Shown here: piece after piece, positions 17,083-27,345 of the stretch
How the letters are laid out: each line of letters opens with the position of its first letter
Numbering within the stretch: position 1 is the first letter of the stretch
Origin: Deltaproteobacteria bacterium
Lineage (GTDB): Bacteria; Desulfobacterota; Desulfuromonadia; Geobacterales; Pseudopelobacteraceae
Assembly (NCBI GenBank): GCA_021781535.1
Contig: JAJXWO010000002.1
Span: 186,001-250,000, forward strand
DNA length: 64,000 nt
Direction: 5' to 3'
Position numbers and translations under genes: made by a program
Notes under the pieces: model-generated
Told to the model about the DNA's origin: nothing
Database searches by the model: none
What the model saw: only the letters and a program-made list of their open reading frames with translations

Positions 17083-17418
17083 TTATCCGCCTGCCAGTTT
17101 GACCTTAAAGCCGCGAGCCTGCAATTCTGTTGACAGGGTGTCACGGTGATCACCCTGAATTTCAATGACACCGTCTTTGACGGTGCCGCCGCACCCGCAC
17201 TTTTTCTTCAAAGCGCCTGCAAGGTCCTTGATTTCAGGTGCGGAAAGCGGGATGCCGCTGATAACGATCACTGTGCCGCCACCCCGGCCCTTTACTTCGC
17301 GGCGAAGCCGTACAATGCCGTCACTCGGCTGAGGAGTTGATTTATTTCCGGCTGTTACCGGTTTTTCCCGTCCCTTTTCAGAAGAATAGACGAGGATGCT
17401 ATCGGACCAATTTGTCAT
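17083..17418 (-). CDS. yciH: SUI1/YciH family translation-initiation-factor-like protein
   Basis: 111 residues. The C-terminal two-thirds (about 35-110) is a SUI1/eIF1-type fold: [20 protein letters not shown], then [18 protein letters not shown] and a closing [16 protein letters not shown]. Bacterial YciH proteins bind the ribosome and influence start selection, but their physiological role is modest and not settled. The ATG overlaps the nadE stop by four bases, so it is the last gene of the yraN-amidase-nadE unit. The N-terminal 30 residues are variable and polar. Confidence 0.9.
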   Translation of the reverse strand: MTNWSDSILVYSSEKGREKPVTAGNKSTPQPSDGIVRLRREVKGRGGGTVIVISGIPLSAPEIKDLAGALKKKCGCGGTVKDGVIEIQGDHRDTLSTELQARGFKVKLAGG

Positions 17419-18239
17419 TTTCCCCAGTCCCTCGCATATCTGAAATCACGGTCAATTGTGCGGTTTGAGACCTTGGCAATAACCGGCAGGCGTCGTTTGA
17501 AATGGGAGTTCTGAATCTTCGAATAAATGGATTCAACGAACTCAGACTCGAAACCGTCGGCAACCAATTCCGGCTTGGTCAGGCGCTGGTCCACCATGCG
17601 ATACAATAGCTCATCCACCTGGCGGTACGAGAATCCCAGTTCTTCCTCATCGGTTTGACCGGCCCAGAGATCGGCGGAGGGTTGTTTCTCAATGACTTCA
17701 GTCGGGACGCCCATTGCGGCGGATAGCTGCCAGACCTGGCTTTTGTATATGTCACCGATCGGATTCAGGGCTGAAGCCATATCTCCGTAAAGTGTTCCAT
17801 ACCCCAGCAGCAGTTCTGTTTTGTTGCTGGTGCCGAGCACCAGAGCGCGCAACAGCGCCGAGTTATCAAAAAGAATCGTCATCCTCTCCCGGGCCATCTT
17901 GTTGCCGCGCCGCATAGTATCTGCATCAGGGAACATGCCAAAATAGGCGTCCACCATTGCTGTTATCGGCACCACGGAAAAATGTACGCCGCATGCCGTT
18001 GCCACCAGCCGGGCATGCGCCTCGCTTTCCGGATTACTGCTCTTGTAGGGCATGCAGATCGCGTGGACGTTCTCAGGGCCCAGTGCTTCAGCAGCGATGA
18101 AAGCCACCAGCGCTGAATCAATTCCTCCGGAAAGGCCCAACACCACGGTGCTGACGCCGACTTTACGAACTTCATCCCGTACAAAACCGACCAGAAGTTT
18201 TCTCAGTAAATCTGTATTGGCGTGCAATCCAGCCATCAT
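17415..18239 (-). CDS. nadE: NAD+ synthetase (ATP pyrophosphatase subunit)
   Basis: 274 residues. The PP-loop SGGIDS (37-42) and downstream [20 protein letters not shown] and [19 protein letters not shown] are typical of NadE, which adenylates and amidates deamido-NAD+ in the last step of NAD synthesis. It lacks the glutaminase domain; that activity is supplied by the preceding gene, whose stop overlaps this start (ATGATGG holds both). Together they would make a two-gene glutamine-dependent enzyme. The first of two adjacent ATGs was used; the second is equally possible. Confidence 0.95.
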   Translation of the reverse strand: MMAGLHANTDLLRKLLVGFVRDEVRKVGVSTVVLGLSGGIDSALVAFIAAEALGPENVHAICMPYKSSNPESEAHARLVATACGVHFSVVPITAMVDAYFGMFPDADTMRRGNKMARERMTILFDNSALLRALVLGTSNKTELLLGYGTLYGDMASALNPIGDIYKSQVWQLSAAMGVPTEVIEKQPSADLWAGQTDEEELGFSYRQVDELLYRMVDQRLTKPELVADGFESEFVESIYSKIQNSHFKRRLPVIAKVSNRTIDRDFRYARDWGK

Positions 18240-19084
18240 CGCCCCCTTTCGTGCGCAATGCGCCCAAGTTCCTGCATCGTCACAAACAGGTTTTCGTCAC
18301 GCATCATCGGTGAAAAAATGCGTTCACGGCGCAGAGCGCCTTCATCAACCCTGGCGGTGACAAAATCTTCCTCAAGGAGAGAACCGCGAACGATTGATTC
18401 ACCTGATGGCGCGATGTATTCCGAGCCACCCCAGAAGTTGACACCGTCTTCAAATCCGACCCGGTTGCTGTAGAGAACCCGGCAGTTGAGAAACAGGGCG
18501 GTGGTTGAGACCAGTTTCTGCCAGGCCGAGGCTGATCCGAGTGACTCTCCTTCAATGCCGCGGGCGGGACTGCTTGAAAGGCAGATCAGTGTTGTGGCAC
18601 CATCCATTGCGAGAATATAGGAGGCTGACAGGTGCCACATATCCTCGCAGATCAGCATACCAAACCGTCCAAACTTGGTATCATACGCCCGAAACGACTC
18701 GCCATGTGCCAGATAACGCTGCTCATCGAACAGGCCGTAGGTCGGGAGATAAACCTTGCGGTGCAGGTGACGGATTGTGCCATCTTCAAGGTACAGGGCC
18801 GAGTTGAAAAAATGGTAGTCATCGGTCTCTTCGACAAAGCCGATGGCGATGGATATGCCACGGGAAAGTTCGATCAGATGGCGGATCTCGGGAGAATCGG
18901 TACGCAGCGCCACCTCGGGCACGAGGTCTTTCAAAAAATAGCCGGACAGCGCCAGTTCCGGGAAGATAATCAGGTCGGCGCCAGCTTCCCGAGCTTTTAC
19001 GATCTGTCCTTCAATGATTGCCAGATTGTCGGCAACGCAACCAAGTTTCGGTTTTATCTGAGCCAGAACTGCTGTGAAATCCAT
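18236..19084 (-). CDS. Nitrilase-superfamily glutaminase partner of NadE
   Basis: 282 residues. It has the nitrilase triad: Glu43 ([10 protein letters not shown]), Lys110 ([16 protein letters not shown]) and Cys146 ([10 protein letters not shown]). The sequence around the triad is like the N-terminal amidase domain of glutamine-dependent NAD synthetases rather than that of stand-alone nitrilases. Overlap with nadE by four bases supports a role in supplying ammonia from glutamine. AGGAGTC lies upstream of the ATG. No channel-forming fusion with NadE is present, so ammonia transfer would need complex formation. Confidence 0.9.
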   Translation of the reverse strand: MDFTAVLAQIKPKLGCVADNLAIIEGQIVKAREAGADLIIFPELALSGYFLKDLVPEVALRTDSPEIRHLIELSRGISIAIGFVEETDDYHFFNSALYLEDGTIRHLHRKVYLPTYGLFDEQRYLAHGESFRAYDTKFGRFGMLICEDMWHLSASYILAMDGATTLICLSSSPARGIEGESLGSASAWQKLVSTTALFLNCRVLYSNRVGFEDGVNFWGGSEYIAPSGESIVRGSLLEEDFVTARVDEGALRRERIFSPMMRDENLFVTMQELGRIAHERGR

Positions 19085-19171
19085 GGCGACTCCTTATTTA
19101 AGCCTGATAACAGCGATAAGTGCGGTAACGAAAATTAAATTAAAAAAGCGCAGAAATTAATTTCTAACATA

Positions 19172-19594
19172 CTAATAAGCAAGGTCGAAGGCGTTTTTTA
19201 TGTGATCAATGGCGTGAAGGCCGTCAGTATGCAGCAGAATTGCAACAACGTCAAATCGTGCGTTGGTGTCATGCAGCCGATTTTTTGCAAGCCAGGTCAG
19301 CGCCGCTTTGGAAATCTGGCGCTGCTTGAACGGGGTTACCGCCAGTTGCGGCACGCCATAGGAGAGTCCCCGCCTGGTTTTTACTTCGATAAAAACGAGG
19401 CTTTTGTCCCCGGGATCACGGGCGATAATGTCAACTTCGCCCCCTTTGCAACGAAAGTTGCGTTCCAGAATGCGGTAGCCGTGCGTGAGCATAAAGTTTG
19501 TTGCTATCTCCTCGCCCAGATCGCCGGTGCCTTTGTTGCCTCCTGGTACGGAAGGAGGGCTGATCTTTGAGATGAGGTTTTTAACGATGCCCAC
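19172..19594 (-). CDS. yraN: YraN family (UPF0102) putative endonuclease
   Basis: 140 residues. The conserved core G-LGEEIATNFML, FRCKGGEVDIIARD, FIEVKTRRGLSYG and ARFDVVAI is complete and resembles Holliday-junction-resolvase-like nuclease folds (E, D and E-x-K residues). Its function in bacteria is not established. It has a somewhat longer N-terminus (20 residues) than the shortest family members. It sits 87 bases upstream of the amidase gene on the same strand. Confidence 0.92.
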   Translation of the reverse strand: MGIVKNLISKISPPSVPGGNKGTGDLGEEIATNFMLTHGYRILERNFRCKGGEVDIIARDPGDKSLVFIEVKTRRGLSYGVPQLAVTPFKQRQISKAALTWLAKNRLHDTNARFDVVAILLHTDGLHAIDHIKNAFDLAY

Positions 19595-19957
19595 TGCTTT
19601 ACTCCGGCGGAGAAACTCTCTCCATGTATTGACAGCAATTTGTAGCAGGATACATTACTTCGACTGCCACCTTGACTGATTCAAATCGCGCAGTACTATA
19701 ACATGAGATTATGATTTTGACAGCACTTACGGAGAGTTGAAGTCTTCGGCGCAGCGGATATGTTCCACTGTAATACCACTGGCCTGTTTTTTTTATCATA
19801 TTTTCTCACGAAACACGGATCTTGACCGCTTTCACGGCCTCCCTGATTCTCCCGAAATTGCTTTGACTGAGGCGTATTCAAGGTGGTACGGTCTTTTTCC
19901 CATAAAAAACATAATCCTGTCAATCGCCGGTAAATACGTCAGCAAGGAGCCCGTGAC
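19595..19957. other. Divergent intergenic region between yraN and the multiheme cytochrome gene
   Basis: 363 bases without a supported gene. It holds a possible rightward promoter: TTGACT at 19672-19677, 16 bases, TACTAT at 19694-19699. I looked for a cyclic-dinucleotide GEMM riboswitch, common before cytochrome genes in this group, and did not find its conserved sequence. AAGGAG at 19944-19949 is the ribosome-binding site of the cytochrome. Confidence 0.4.
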
Positions 19958-21697
19958 ATGAGATTTTATTTTATACCGTTGATGATGGTGGTGCTGTCTG
20001 CGCCTGCATATGCGGCAGATTCCTGTCGCGACTGTCACGAAAACAGCCGGAAAATGGCCTCGCTTGGATACGGGCATTTTGTGGTCACGCAGAAAGAGGT
20101 GGAAGCACAGAGCCACATGGCGGCCAACTGCAGTGAATGCCATCTGGGCAACCCCCAGGCGAGCGAAAAGGATGCAGCCCACCAGGGCATGGCACGTCTC
20201 CTGGTTGTTCGTAAGAAGGGGTTGACGGCAGACACCTCGCCACGGAAATTTCCTCTCGCATTCGGCACAAATCAGACGAACCGGGTCTATGCCGTAACGG
20301 AAAGAGATGGCAAAAAAACCAGGGATTCCTCGGTAGCTGCCCTGTCCTGGCACGACAAACGAACCGATACGCTTACCCAGGATTTCGAGGTGATGAGAAA
20401 AACCTGCGGTGCCTGTCATGAAAAGGAATTTAACGAGTTTACCAAAAGCACGATGGGAACCAATGGCAAGCAAAGCCAGTACCGTGGGTGGACCAGCAAG
20501 CGGGGCCCCCATAACTGCGGTCCCTGGTTTGAGGGGACCTTTGACCTGATGCAGGCCAACACGGCTTTGCCAATGGACAAGAAAAGCCAGACCATCAACC
20601 AGAAGGCCTGTAATACCTGTCATGTGGGGTGTCTGGACTGCCACTACAACCCCATGCCGAAAAGTGCCGCCAATCCTGTCATGGGAAGCCACACTTTTGC
20701 CAAAACACCTCCGGTATTAAGCTGCTACGGCAACGGACGAGCCTCCATATGCCACGCCGGACCCGAGGATCGCCGCCGTGGCGCCGGATATTTCGGCGGT
20801 TCTTTTTCCTATCCTGAAGGCAATGTGCCCGATGTGCATCTCACGGCAAAGGTTGGCTGCCTCGATTGCCATGATAACTCGAAATCAGACCCATCCCTCG
20901 GCCATGGCATGGTGAAGCGCCAGGCAGGAAGTTCCTGTAAGCGCTGCCACTCCGAAGCGGTCAAAAGCCATGCCGGTTCACTCCACAAAAACCTTTCCTG
21001 CGAAGCCTGTCACATCCAGAAAGTGGCGGGTTATCAGGGGACCTACTGGGGGCCGGGCACAATGGCAGGAGTGAAAACCCTCTATGTCAAATACAAGGCC
21101 TATTACGGCATCATGCCGGAGCCGATCCTGATCAAAGACCAGAAGGGGCGCTGGATACCGGTCAAGCCGTTCCCGATGGCGGTTATGAACCAGTTGGGCT
21201 CACCCTATAAGCCCGGGTTGCATTGGCGCTTTCCGGCAACGCTGCCAGACCTGCAGCGGACCGATGATGCCTGGGCCTATGTAGGGCTCTTTGGAGGACT
21301 GCCGGAAAACAACAAGGCGCTGCTCTGGATCCAGATGGACAAGATGTCGCATAAACTGGGCAAGAGCCGCAGCTGCGATTCATGCCACGGTGACCTGCAC
21401 GGCGTCCAACGGCAGCCGGTTACCTGGGATTACAGCGATCCCGGCGCGGCGCCATTCAGCGGCAGCCATACGGTTGTAGGTGACCAAAAAGGCTTGTCAA
21501 TCAGGGATATGCGCTCTGAAAAGATCGAACCGGACAAAGGTGTAGCCATCTCTGCATTTGCACCGTGGGTGTATCTGAAAAATGCGTGGCGGGTGGCGGG
21601 TGACTTCTCGCTGCCGGTCATCCGTGACCGGAAAATGTACGACAGGGCCAAGAGCAGTACTGAAGCAGCCCGTGCGTCCGGTGCGTTGCACCGGTAA
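19958..21697 (+). CDS. Periplasmic multiheme c-type cytochrome (9 CXXCH plus one CX8CH)
   Basis: 579 residues with a Sec signal peptide (MRFYFIPLMMVVLSAPAYA, cleavage about 19). Canonical heme motifs are at C23, C58, C150, C218, C225, C301, C327, C348 and one near residue 472 (CDSCH). A tenth site, C256 to C265-H266, has eight residues between the cysteines instead of two. Two motifs at 218-229 are only two residues apart. Such proteins carry electrons across the periplasm in metal- or sulfur-respiring bacteria. The exact family is not certain; no active-site signature for nitrite or hydroxylamine conversion was recognised. The gene is alone, with AAGGAG before the ATG. Confidence 0.9.
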   Translation: MRFYFIPLMMVVLSAPAYAADSCRDCHENSRKMASLGYGHFVVTQKEVEAQSHMAANCSECHLGNPQASEKDAAHQGMARLLVVRKKGLTADTSPRKFPLAFGTNQTNRVYAVTERDGKKTRDSSVAALSWHDKRTDTLTQDFEVMRKTCGACHEKEFNEFTKSTMGTNGKQSQYRGWTSKRGPHNCGPWFEGTFDLMQANTALPMDKKSQTINQKACNTCHVGCLDCHYNPMPKSAANPVMGSHTFAKTPPVLSCYGNGRASICHAGPEDRRRGAGYFGGSFSYPEGNVPDVHLTAKVGCLDCHDNSKSDPSLGHGMVKRQAGSSCKRCHSEAVKSHAGSLHKNLSCEACHIQKVAGYQGTYWGPGTMAGVKTLYVKYKAYYGIMPEPILIKDQKGRWIPVKPFPMAVMNQLGSPYKPGLHWRFPATLPDLQRTDDAWAYVGLFGGLPENNKALLWIQMDKMSHKLGKSRSCDSCHGDLHGVQRQPVTWDYSDPGAAPFSGSHTVVGDQKGLSIRDMRSEKIEPDKGVAISAFAPWVYLKNAWRVAGDFSLPVIRDRKMYDRAKSSTEAARASGALHR

Positions 21698-21719
21698 CTG
21701 AAAGCAGGGCAATGTCTGC

Positions 21720-23459
21720 TTATGGCTGTTTGCTCAGGAAATCGGTATCTTCAAAACAGCCATTCTGGTTGAGGCCGCGAATACGATAGTATTTGTCCAG
21801 CTCGATCTCAAAGCGGACTTTGTCGAGCGGAGGCACGGTGATGCCGTCACCGCTGCTGCCCGGTTCCGTGAAAAAACGCTGCGGCAGGATGTCGTCGGTT
21901 CGCGAAAAGCCATTGGCGCAGTTGTAATAGCGCTCGGTCAACACTATCCGGCGACCAATCTCTTTCAAGCGCTGCGGCGAATATGGTACTCCGGTGACGG
22001 CGGTCAAGATTTCAGCGTATTCCTCAAGGCTGGCGCCCAGGAAGGCAAATGTGCAGGCTGCCAGTGAATCCACAGCAGCGTTGGTATCCTCGGCGATGCT
22101 GATGATACGGGCTTTGCCGGAGAATGAAAAACGGTCGGTCGGAACCGGCTTGCGTAGAATCTCGTGTGAAATCGGAAAGGCGCTCAGGTGACAACCGCCT
22201 CGGGTGCTCGTGCAGTAGGACAGGGCCATGCCGTATGCACCGCGCGGATCGTACGCCGGCAATTCCAGGGATTTGACCTGCATGGAGAGTTCCGGATGCT
22301 CCAGTTTCTCCGCAAGGCGGCGGGAACCGAGTGAGAGTACCGTGCCATCCCCCTGCCGGCTGGCAATGTCGCTCAACAGTCCGGGTATCTCCCCGGCGGT
22401 TGGAAAGGCTCCCCTGATTTCTCCCCATGCCGAGAGGGTCGCTGCCGCGCTGATGGGATCCATGCCCAGTTCATTGCACAGATCATTCGCCGAAATTATG
22501 GCCTGTAGCGAATCAGTATTGTTAAGTGCGCCGAAATGGGAAACGGTTTCATATTCCGGGAGGGGAGTGCCGGTCCCGGATGATTTAAGGCATTGGATCG
22601 GGCAGTCGTGGCACCCGTATTTTGTTGCTCCGCAGGCATCTTTGATGGTAGGGCCGGAGTAGTTGGCGGAGTGTTCATAAAATGTTTTGCGAAAGTTTTC
22701 CGTCGGAGTCATACGGCGCTGCGCCATCAGATCAACCAGCACCGGGGTGCCGAATTCGGAGATGCCGAGAGGCCCGAAAATAACCGGGGATGCTTTGAAA
22801 AGCCGCATGATGTCCTGACGGGCCTTTTCAAACAGCTTTGGATCGGCAATACCGGTTGTATGCTGCCCGTTCACCGTCACCGCTTTAAGGTTTTTGCCCC
22901 CCATGACAGCGCCCAATCCGCCGCGGCCAGCCGAATTACCTTCCCCCATCATGATGTTCGCAAACAGGACGCCGTTTTCTCCGGCCGGGCCGATAGCGGC
23001 CACGCTCCCCCGCTCTTTGAGCGCGGCAACGGTTGTCGGGATGTTGCCTCCCCACAACGGAACCGCTGGTAAAAGTTCAACCTTTTCGGCTGTTATGGTC
23101 AAAGCGACCGGTCGGGGACTTCTGCCGGTGATAAAAAGGACATCAACTCCGGCCGCTTTCAACTGCCATGCAAAGCTTCCCCCCGCAGAACAATCGTATA
23201 TGGTTCCGGTCAATGGCGAACGCGACACTATGGAAAGACGGGCGGATGTCGGTGCCGGCGTGCCACATAACGGGCCGGCGGCAAAGATCAGCGGCATGGC
23301 GGAATCGAACGGATCGAGGTGATAATAATCGCGCATCAGGCGCACACCGAGGCCGCGCCCTCCGAGATACTCCTCCAGCAGTGTACGGGGGAGCTCCTCT
23401 CTGTGTGACGTTCCCGCTGTCAGGTCAACCCGCAGTATCGTGCCGTTCCAACCGTTCAT
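21720..23459 (-). CDS. Tungsten-type aldehyde:ferredoxin oxidoreductase
   Basis: 579 residues, the normal AOR length. The N-terminal pterin-binding half shows YLGGRGLGVRL and SAGGSFAWQLKAAGVDVLFI, then GEGNSAGRGGLGAVMGGKNLKA. The [4Fe-4S] ligands are C283, C286 and C290 (YGCHDCPIQC), with a likely fourth Cys in VDSLAACTF. It oxidises aldehydes to acids with ferredoxin as acceptor, or the reverse, in the cytoplasm. No ferredoxin-like partner or MoaD-type gene is adjacent. gph lies 8 bases upstream. The gene converges on the cytochrome gene with a 22-base gap. Confidence 0.93.
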   Translation of the reverse strand: MNGWNGTILRVDLTAGTSHREELPRTLLEEYLGGRGLGVRLMRDYYHLDPFDSAMPLIFAAGPLCGTPAPTSARLSIVSRSPLTGTIYDCSAGGSFAWQLKAAGVDVLFITGRSPRPVALTITAEKVELLPAVPLWGGNIPTTVAALKERGSVAAIGPAGENGVLFANIMMGEGNSAGRGGLGAVMGGKNLKAVTVNGQHTTGIADPKLFEKARQDIMRLFKASPVIFGPLGISEFGTPVLVDLMAQRRMTPTENFRKTFYEHSANYSGPTIKDACGATKYGCHDCPIQCLKSSGTGTPLPEYETVSHFGALNNTDSLQAIISANDLCNELGMDPISAAATLSAWGEIRGAFPTAGEIPGLLSDIASRQGDGTVLSLGSRRLAEKLEHPELSMQVKSLELPAYDPRGAYGMALSYCTSTRGGCHLSAFPISHEILRKPVPTDRFSFSGKARIISIAEDTNAAVDSLAACTFAFLGASLEEYAEILTAVTGVPYSPQRLKEIGRRIVLTERYYNCANGFSRTDDILPQRFFTEPGSSGDGITVPPLDKVRFEIELDKYYRIRGLNQNGCFEDTDFLSKQP

Positions 23460-23466
23460 AGAATGA

Positions 23467-24120
23467 TTATTGCAGGTCTGCTGCTATGACTGCAAGCAGT
23501 TCCTGAGGAGATGAGGCAAAAGCGTCTGCCCCGGCCAGCTCCTCCGAGCTTCCGTATCCCCAGGTACACGCAATCGAGGTGATCTTGGCCAGTATACCTG
23601 CCTGAATATCATTGATGCTGTCGCCGACCATAACGCACTCGTCCGGGGCAATGTGCAGTTTTTCCGCCACTTTCAGCAGGGGAAGGGGAGACGGCTTTCT
23701 TTCCGGGTACGAATTTCCGCCACAGACGATTTCAAACAGATCGTGAATTCCGAGAATCCGCATTATCAGGGCGCTCAGATCTTCATTCTTATTCGAAATG
23801 ACCGCCATCTTTATGTCTCGGGCTGCTAGTTCACGCAGAATTTCCGCAATTCCCGGATAGAGGCGGCTTTTGTCGGCAATATGCTGTTTGTTAAATTCCA
23901 GAAACATACCGAGAGCGCGGTCGATCTCGAAGCTGGAAATGTCAGGCAGAGTCTGCTGTATTAAATGTCGTGCGCCTTTGCCGACTTTCAGCCGCACTGC
24001 GTCCGTTGTCAGCGGCACTAGGGAAAAGGCGTTCCTGATATAATTGACGGCATCGGTCAGATCTTCCAGGGAGTCGACCAAGGTGCCGTCTAGATCAAAG
24101 AGAACGGCGCGGATGGTCAT
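23467..24120 (-). CDS. gph: HAD-family phosphatase, phosphoglycolate phosphatase-like
   Basis: 217 residues. Motif I is FDLDGTLVDS (8-17), with a helical cap domain, motif II VISNK, the motif III lysine in ERKPSPLPLL, and motif IV VGDSINDIQAG. This is the Gph subgroup that removes phosphate from 2-phosphoglycolate formed during DNA repair, although related phosphatases act on other small substrates. It overlaps the YhbY gene by four bases, so the two are coupled. Confidence 0.88.
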   Translation of the reverse strand: MTIRAVLFDLDGTLVDSLEDLTDAVNYIRNAFSLVPLTTDAVRLKVGKGARHLIQQTLPDISSFEIDRALGMFLEFNKQHIADKSRLYPGIAEILRELAARDIKMAVISNKNEDLSALIMRILGIHDLFEIVCGGNSYPERKPSPLPLLKVAEKLHIAPDECVMVGDSINDIQAGILAKITSIACTWGYGSSEELAGADAFASSPQELLAVIAADLQ

Positions 24121-24461
24121 GCCGGTGTTGAATCCATGGGTGATTTCGCGGCTGATTTCAGTGGCGTGTCAGCTTTCGGAAGAATAATCACTGGTGGAGT
24201 CGCCGCACGGTAAAGGAGGAAGGTTTTGCCAAGTATCTGGGCAACATCGGCCTGGCAGGCTCCGGACAGGGCCTCTGACGCTTCATGTTTATCCAGCATG
24301 CAGCTCTCGAGAAGTTTAACTTTGATCAGTTCGTGGTGGTCAAGCGCAGCATTGGCTTCTGCAATCAGAGCGCCTTCAATCTCTTTTTTGCCGATCTGGA
24401 TAAGGGGTTTCAGCTTGTGTCCGAGGGCCCGCAGGTGTCGTTTCTGTTTTCCGGTCAGCAT
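24117..24461 (-). CDS. yhbY: YhbY/CRS1 family RNA-binding protein
   Basis: 114 residues. The CRM-type fold is clear: MLTGKQKRHLRALGHKLKPL, the GxxG-like loop IQIGKKEIEGALI, and HELIKVKLLE. In E. coli the homologue associates with pre-50S ribosomal subunits. The C-terminal 20 residues (LPKADTPLKSAAKSPMDS) are an extra polar tail. First gene of a YhbY-gph-AOR run on this strand. Confidence 0.92.
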   Translation of the reverse strand: MLTGKQKRHLRALGHKLKPLIQIGKKEIEGALIAEANAALDHHELIKVKLLESCMLDKHEASEALSGACQADVAQILGKTFLLYRAATPPVIILPKADTPLKSAAKSPMDSTPA

Positions 24462-24536
24462 AAGTTCGTAAGCTCCTGATGGTGCAAGGTATACATATGT
24501 TTAAAGCTATATCATATTAGGCGAGCCGCTGGCAAA

Positions 24537-26663
24537 TCACAATTCCATGGTCGGCTGCTTCTGCTGATTACGTCTGGATAACCCGCTCTGTTGAAGAAGC
24601 CGCTCCAGTTCATCCCCGGTGGCGACTGCAGGGTAGCAGATGCCGGCTGCGCACAGGGAGAGGGATAGTGGAGAGGGGCGCTTGTCGCAGCGGACAACCA
24701 GATTATTGATCGCGTATTTGTGCAGGACCGCGTTGAGCGCGAATGTTTCAGGGGAGTCGGTGTTCCCCGCGAATGTAGCTATGGTTGGGTCACTATCCAC
24801 TCGTGTGAGCATCTGCAGAGCGCCCAGGTGCCCTAACGGATTATGCTGAATATCACTCCGGAATCCATCCAGTGCTTTGCGAGCCGGGTCAAGCAGTTCG
24901 GTCCGGTTGTCGATCCACGCCAACCGGTAGAGGGTATGGGCGGTTCGGGCAAGGGCCGATGGTGTCACCCCGTCGTGGTCGGACGAAACACGGCCCGGCA
25001 TCTGCTCTGCGTCGTGACCGGTCAGGGTGAATTCGCCGGAGTCGGGATCCCGGAACAGGCGCAGCATATCTTTCGCAAGCGAGCGCGCCTCAACCAGCCA
25101 GTTCTGATCCAGAGCCGCTTCGTACAGGTCCAGCAGCCCGCCGGTAAGAAAGGCATAATCCTCCAGAAAGGCGGGGACATCCCCTGCGCCGTTCAGGTAA
25201 CTGCGCAGCAGTCTGCCGTCGGTGCGGCGGAGGGAACAGATGATGAAAGAGGCTGCCCGGGAGGCAGCGGCAATATATTCCGGCTTGTTGAATGTAATGC
25301 CCGCAGTGGCAAGTGCCCCGATTATCAGGCCGTTCCAGGAGGTGATGATCTTGTCGTCACGGAGCGGGCGAATGCGTCTCTCTCGCTGTTCCAGAAGCTT
25401 TACCCGGCATCGATTTAGCAGTTCGTCCGCCTCTTTCAGGTCCAGGCCGTACCGGCTGCAGAATTCGCCAGGAACAAACGGAGCGGTAAGGATGTTTTGG
25501 CCCTCGAAATTTCCCTCATCGGTCACCGCATGGTAACGGCAGAACAGCTCGGCATCCGGGCCGAGGCAGGCGTCAATTTCGCTCTTGTCCCAGAGATAAA
25601 ATTTCCCTTCGACCCCTTCCGAATCAGCATCCAGTGCCGAGCAAAATGCTCCTTCCGTTGCGTGCAGTTCCCGGCTGGCGAAGGTGAGGATATCTTCGGT
25701 GATGGCGCGATAAAGCGGGTCGCCGGTGGCTTTAAAGGCTTCAACAGCGACATGGGCCAGCATCGCCTGATCGTAGAGCATCTTTTCGAAGTGCGGCGCC
25801 AGCCAGAACTCATCGACTGAATAACGGTGCAAACCGCCGCCAAGCTGATCCCAAATGCCGCCGGCTCTCATCTGCCGTACGGTGTGAAGTGCCATATCCA
25901 GTGCCGCCGGGTTGTTGGACAGCCCCTGGTCTATCAGCCAGCTCAGGTAGATCGGCATCGGGAATTTGGGGGCGGTGCCGAAACCGCCGTTTTTCGGGTC
26001 ATAAAGCTCTCTCAGCTGCTGCAGCGACTTTTCGGTAACAAGCCTGATGTCTGGAGCTATCTCGCTCCTTTGAAGTCCCCGTGCTCCCTCAAGAGCCTCC
26101 ATGATACCCTGGCAATTCCGTTCGATCATATCCGGACGCTGTCGCCAGAGCGTGGCAATATTTGCCAGCAGTTCCATCAGGCCGCTCATGCCGCCCCGTC
26201 CCCGCTTGGGGAGGTAGGTTACCGCCATAAACGGGCGCTTCTCGGGAGTCATGAAGATATTCAGCGGCCAGCCGCCGCTCCCGGTCAGCGTCTGGGAGAC
26301 TGCCATATAGAAATCATCGATGTCAGGGCGCTCCTCCCGATCAACCTTGATGCAGACAAAATGGCGGTTCAGCAGCGCGGCGACCTCGTCGTCACCGAAT
26401 GATTCATGGGCCATGACATGGCACCAGTGGCAGGTGGCATAGCCGATGGAGAGCAGAATCGGCAGACTCTCCTTCCGGGCCCTGTCGAAGGCTGCAGGTC
26501 CCCATTCATACCACTGGACAGGATTTTCGGCATGCTGCAGCAGGTAGGGGGAACGGGCGAAAATCAAGCGGTTGAAGCGTTCGCCGCCATCGGCGGGAAG
26601 AGTAGTTTTGTCGATTGCCATCAGGCTGGCAACGTATGCTGCGATGTCATTAGAGGAGTTCAT
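24537..26663 (-). CDS. DUF255 / YyaL family protein (thioredoxin-like plus glycosidase-like fold)
   Basis: 708 residues, full length for the family. The N-terminal thioredoxin-like domain (about 30-200) has CHWCHVM (C78-X2-C81) and [13 protein letters not shown]; the rest is an alpha/alpha-toroid with [20 protein letters not shown] and [10 protein letters not shown]. No signal peptide, so cytoplasmic. The biochemical role of the family is not known (animal homologue: spermatogenesis-associated protein 20). The gene stands alone between the YhbY gene and a thioesterase. Confidence 0.9.
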   Translation of the reverse strand: MNSSNDIAAYVASLMAIDKTTLPADGGERFNRLIFARSPYLLQHAENPVQWYEWGPAAFDRARKESLPILLSIGYATCHWCHVMAHESFGDDEVAALLNRHFVCIKVDREERPDIDDFYMAVSQTLTGSGGWPLNIFMTPEKRPFMAVTYLPKRGRGGMSGLMELLANIATLWRQRPDMIERNCQGIMEALEGARGLQRSEIAPDIRLVTEKSLQQLRELYDPKNGGFGTAPKFPMPIYLSWLIDQGLSNNPAALDMALHTVRQMRAGGIWDQLGGGLHRYSVDEFWLAPHFEKMLYDQAMLAHVAVEAFKATGDPLYRAITEDILTFASRELHATEGAFCSALDADSEGVEGKFYLWDKSEIDACLGPDAELFCRYHAVTDEGNFEGQNILTAPFVPGEFCSRYGLDLKEADELLNRCRVKLLEQRERRIRPLRDDKIITSWNGLIIGALATAGITFNKPEYIAAASRAASFIICSLRRTDGRLLRSYLNGAGDVPAFLEDYAFLTGGLLDLYEAALDQNWLVEARSLAKDMLRLFRDPDSGEFTLTGHDAEQMPGRVSSDHDGVTPSALARTAHTLYRLAWIDNRTELLDPARKALDGFRSDIQHNPLGHLGALQMLTRVDSDPTIATFAGNTDSPETFALNAVLHKYAINNLVVRCDKRPSPLSLSLCAAGICYPAVATGDELERLLQQSGLSRRNQQKQPTMEL

Positions 26664-26719
26664 GTTGCCTCCTGTGGACGGTAGGCTTATTCAAAACGAG
26701 GCATGTCGTAATGAACCGG

Positions 26720-27223
26720 TCAGTTAATGATGTAGGCGGCCGTGCCGGTGGCGATCAACAAGTCGGCGTCGTTTTTCAACGTCATCTGCACGGAGGCGAT
26801 ACGCCCGCCAAGGCGCACAACAGTGGCACTGGCGTGGAAGCTGCGGCCAATCCCCTGATGCAGGTAATCCACCCGTAAATCGATGGTTCCGAAGCGGCCA
26901 AAACGCGCGGCAATCTGTTCAGCCGTCTCAGCTGCATATTTTTCGGTAATAGCCACCGCAACGGCAAAACCGCCGACCGTATCCAGTGCCGTTGCAATAA
27001 CGCCGCCATGAAGGCGGTTATGAAGATAGCTGCCGACCAGTTCCGGGCGCATAGCAAATGTCAAACGGGGTGATTCGGGGTCAAAAGACTCGACCCGGAG
27101 ACCAATTACCTCATTAAAGCTGAAACGATGTTCAAAAATTTCAATAAACATCGCTTCAAGGCGTGTCTGCTCCTCCGGAGAGCGGCGAACGAGTGCTATA
27201 GATGTATCCATGGGTGTGTCCAA
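26720..27223 (-). CDS. YigI-like hotdog-fold acyl-CoA thioesterase
   Basis: 167 residues. The hotdog core RLHGGVIATALDTVGGFAVA has the HGG turn and catalytic Asp of PaaI/YigI-type thioesterases, followed by GTIDLRVDYLHQGIGRSFHA. The sequence reads closely like E. coli YigI along its length (from memory). It would hydrolyse medium- or long-chain acyl-CoA. Two possible starts lie four codons apart (27223 and 27211); the longer was kept. Neighbours give no pathway hint. Confidence 0.85.
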   Translation of the reverse strand: MDTPMDTSIALVRRSPEEQTRLEAMFIEIFEHRFSFNEVIGLRVESFDPESPRLTFAMRPELVGSYLHNRLHGGVIATALDTVGGFAVAVAITEKYAAETAEQIAARFGRFGTIDLRVDYLHQGIGRSFHASATVVRLGGRIASVQMTLKNDADLLIATGTAAYIIN

Positions 27224-27345
27224 CTTTCGGCTGCAGAATTTGAGAATGATGGAAAGAGTTGTGCATCCCTGACCGCACCAGCGGTCCGCATAATGGCGAT
27301 TTGTTTCATGGCAGTAGTCCTGTGGCTGCAGACTCCGCTGCCGGA

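Noticed and set aside
19595-19957. GEMM-type cyclic dinucleotide riboswitch upstream of the cytochrome
   Set aside because: Conserved sequence elements of that riboswitch could not be found.
19832-20692. 286-residue - strand frame opposite the cytochrome
   Set aside because: Shadow frame; heme motifs and signal peptide are on the + strand.
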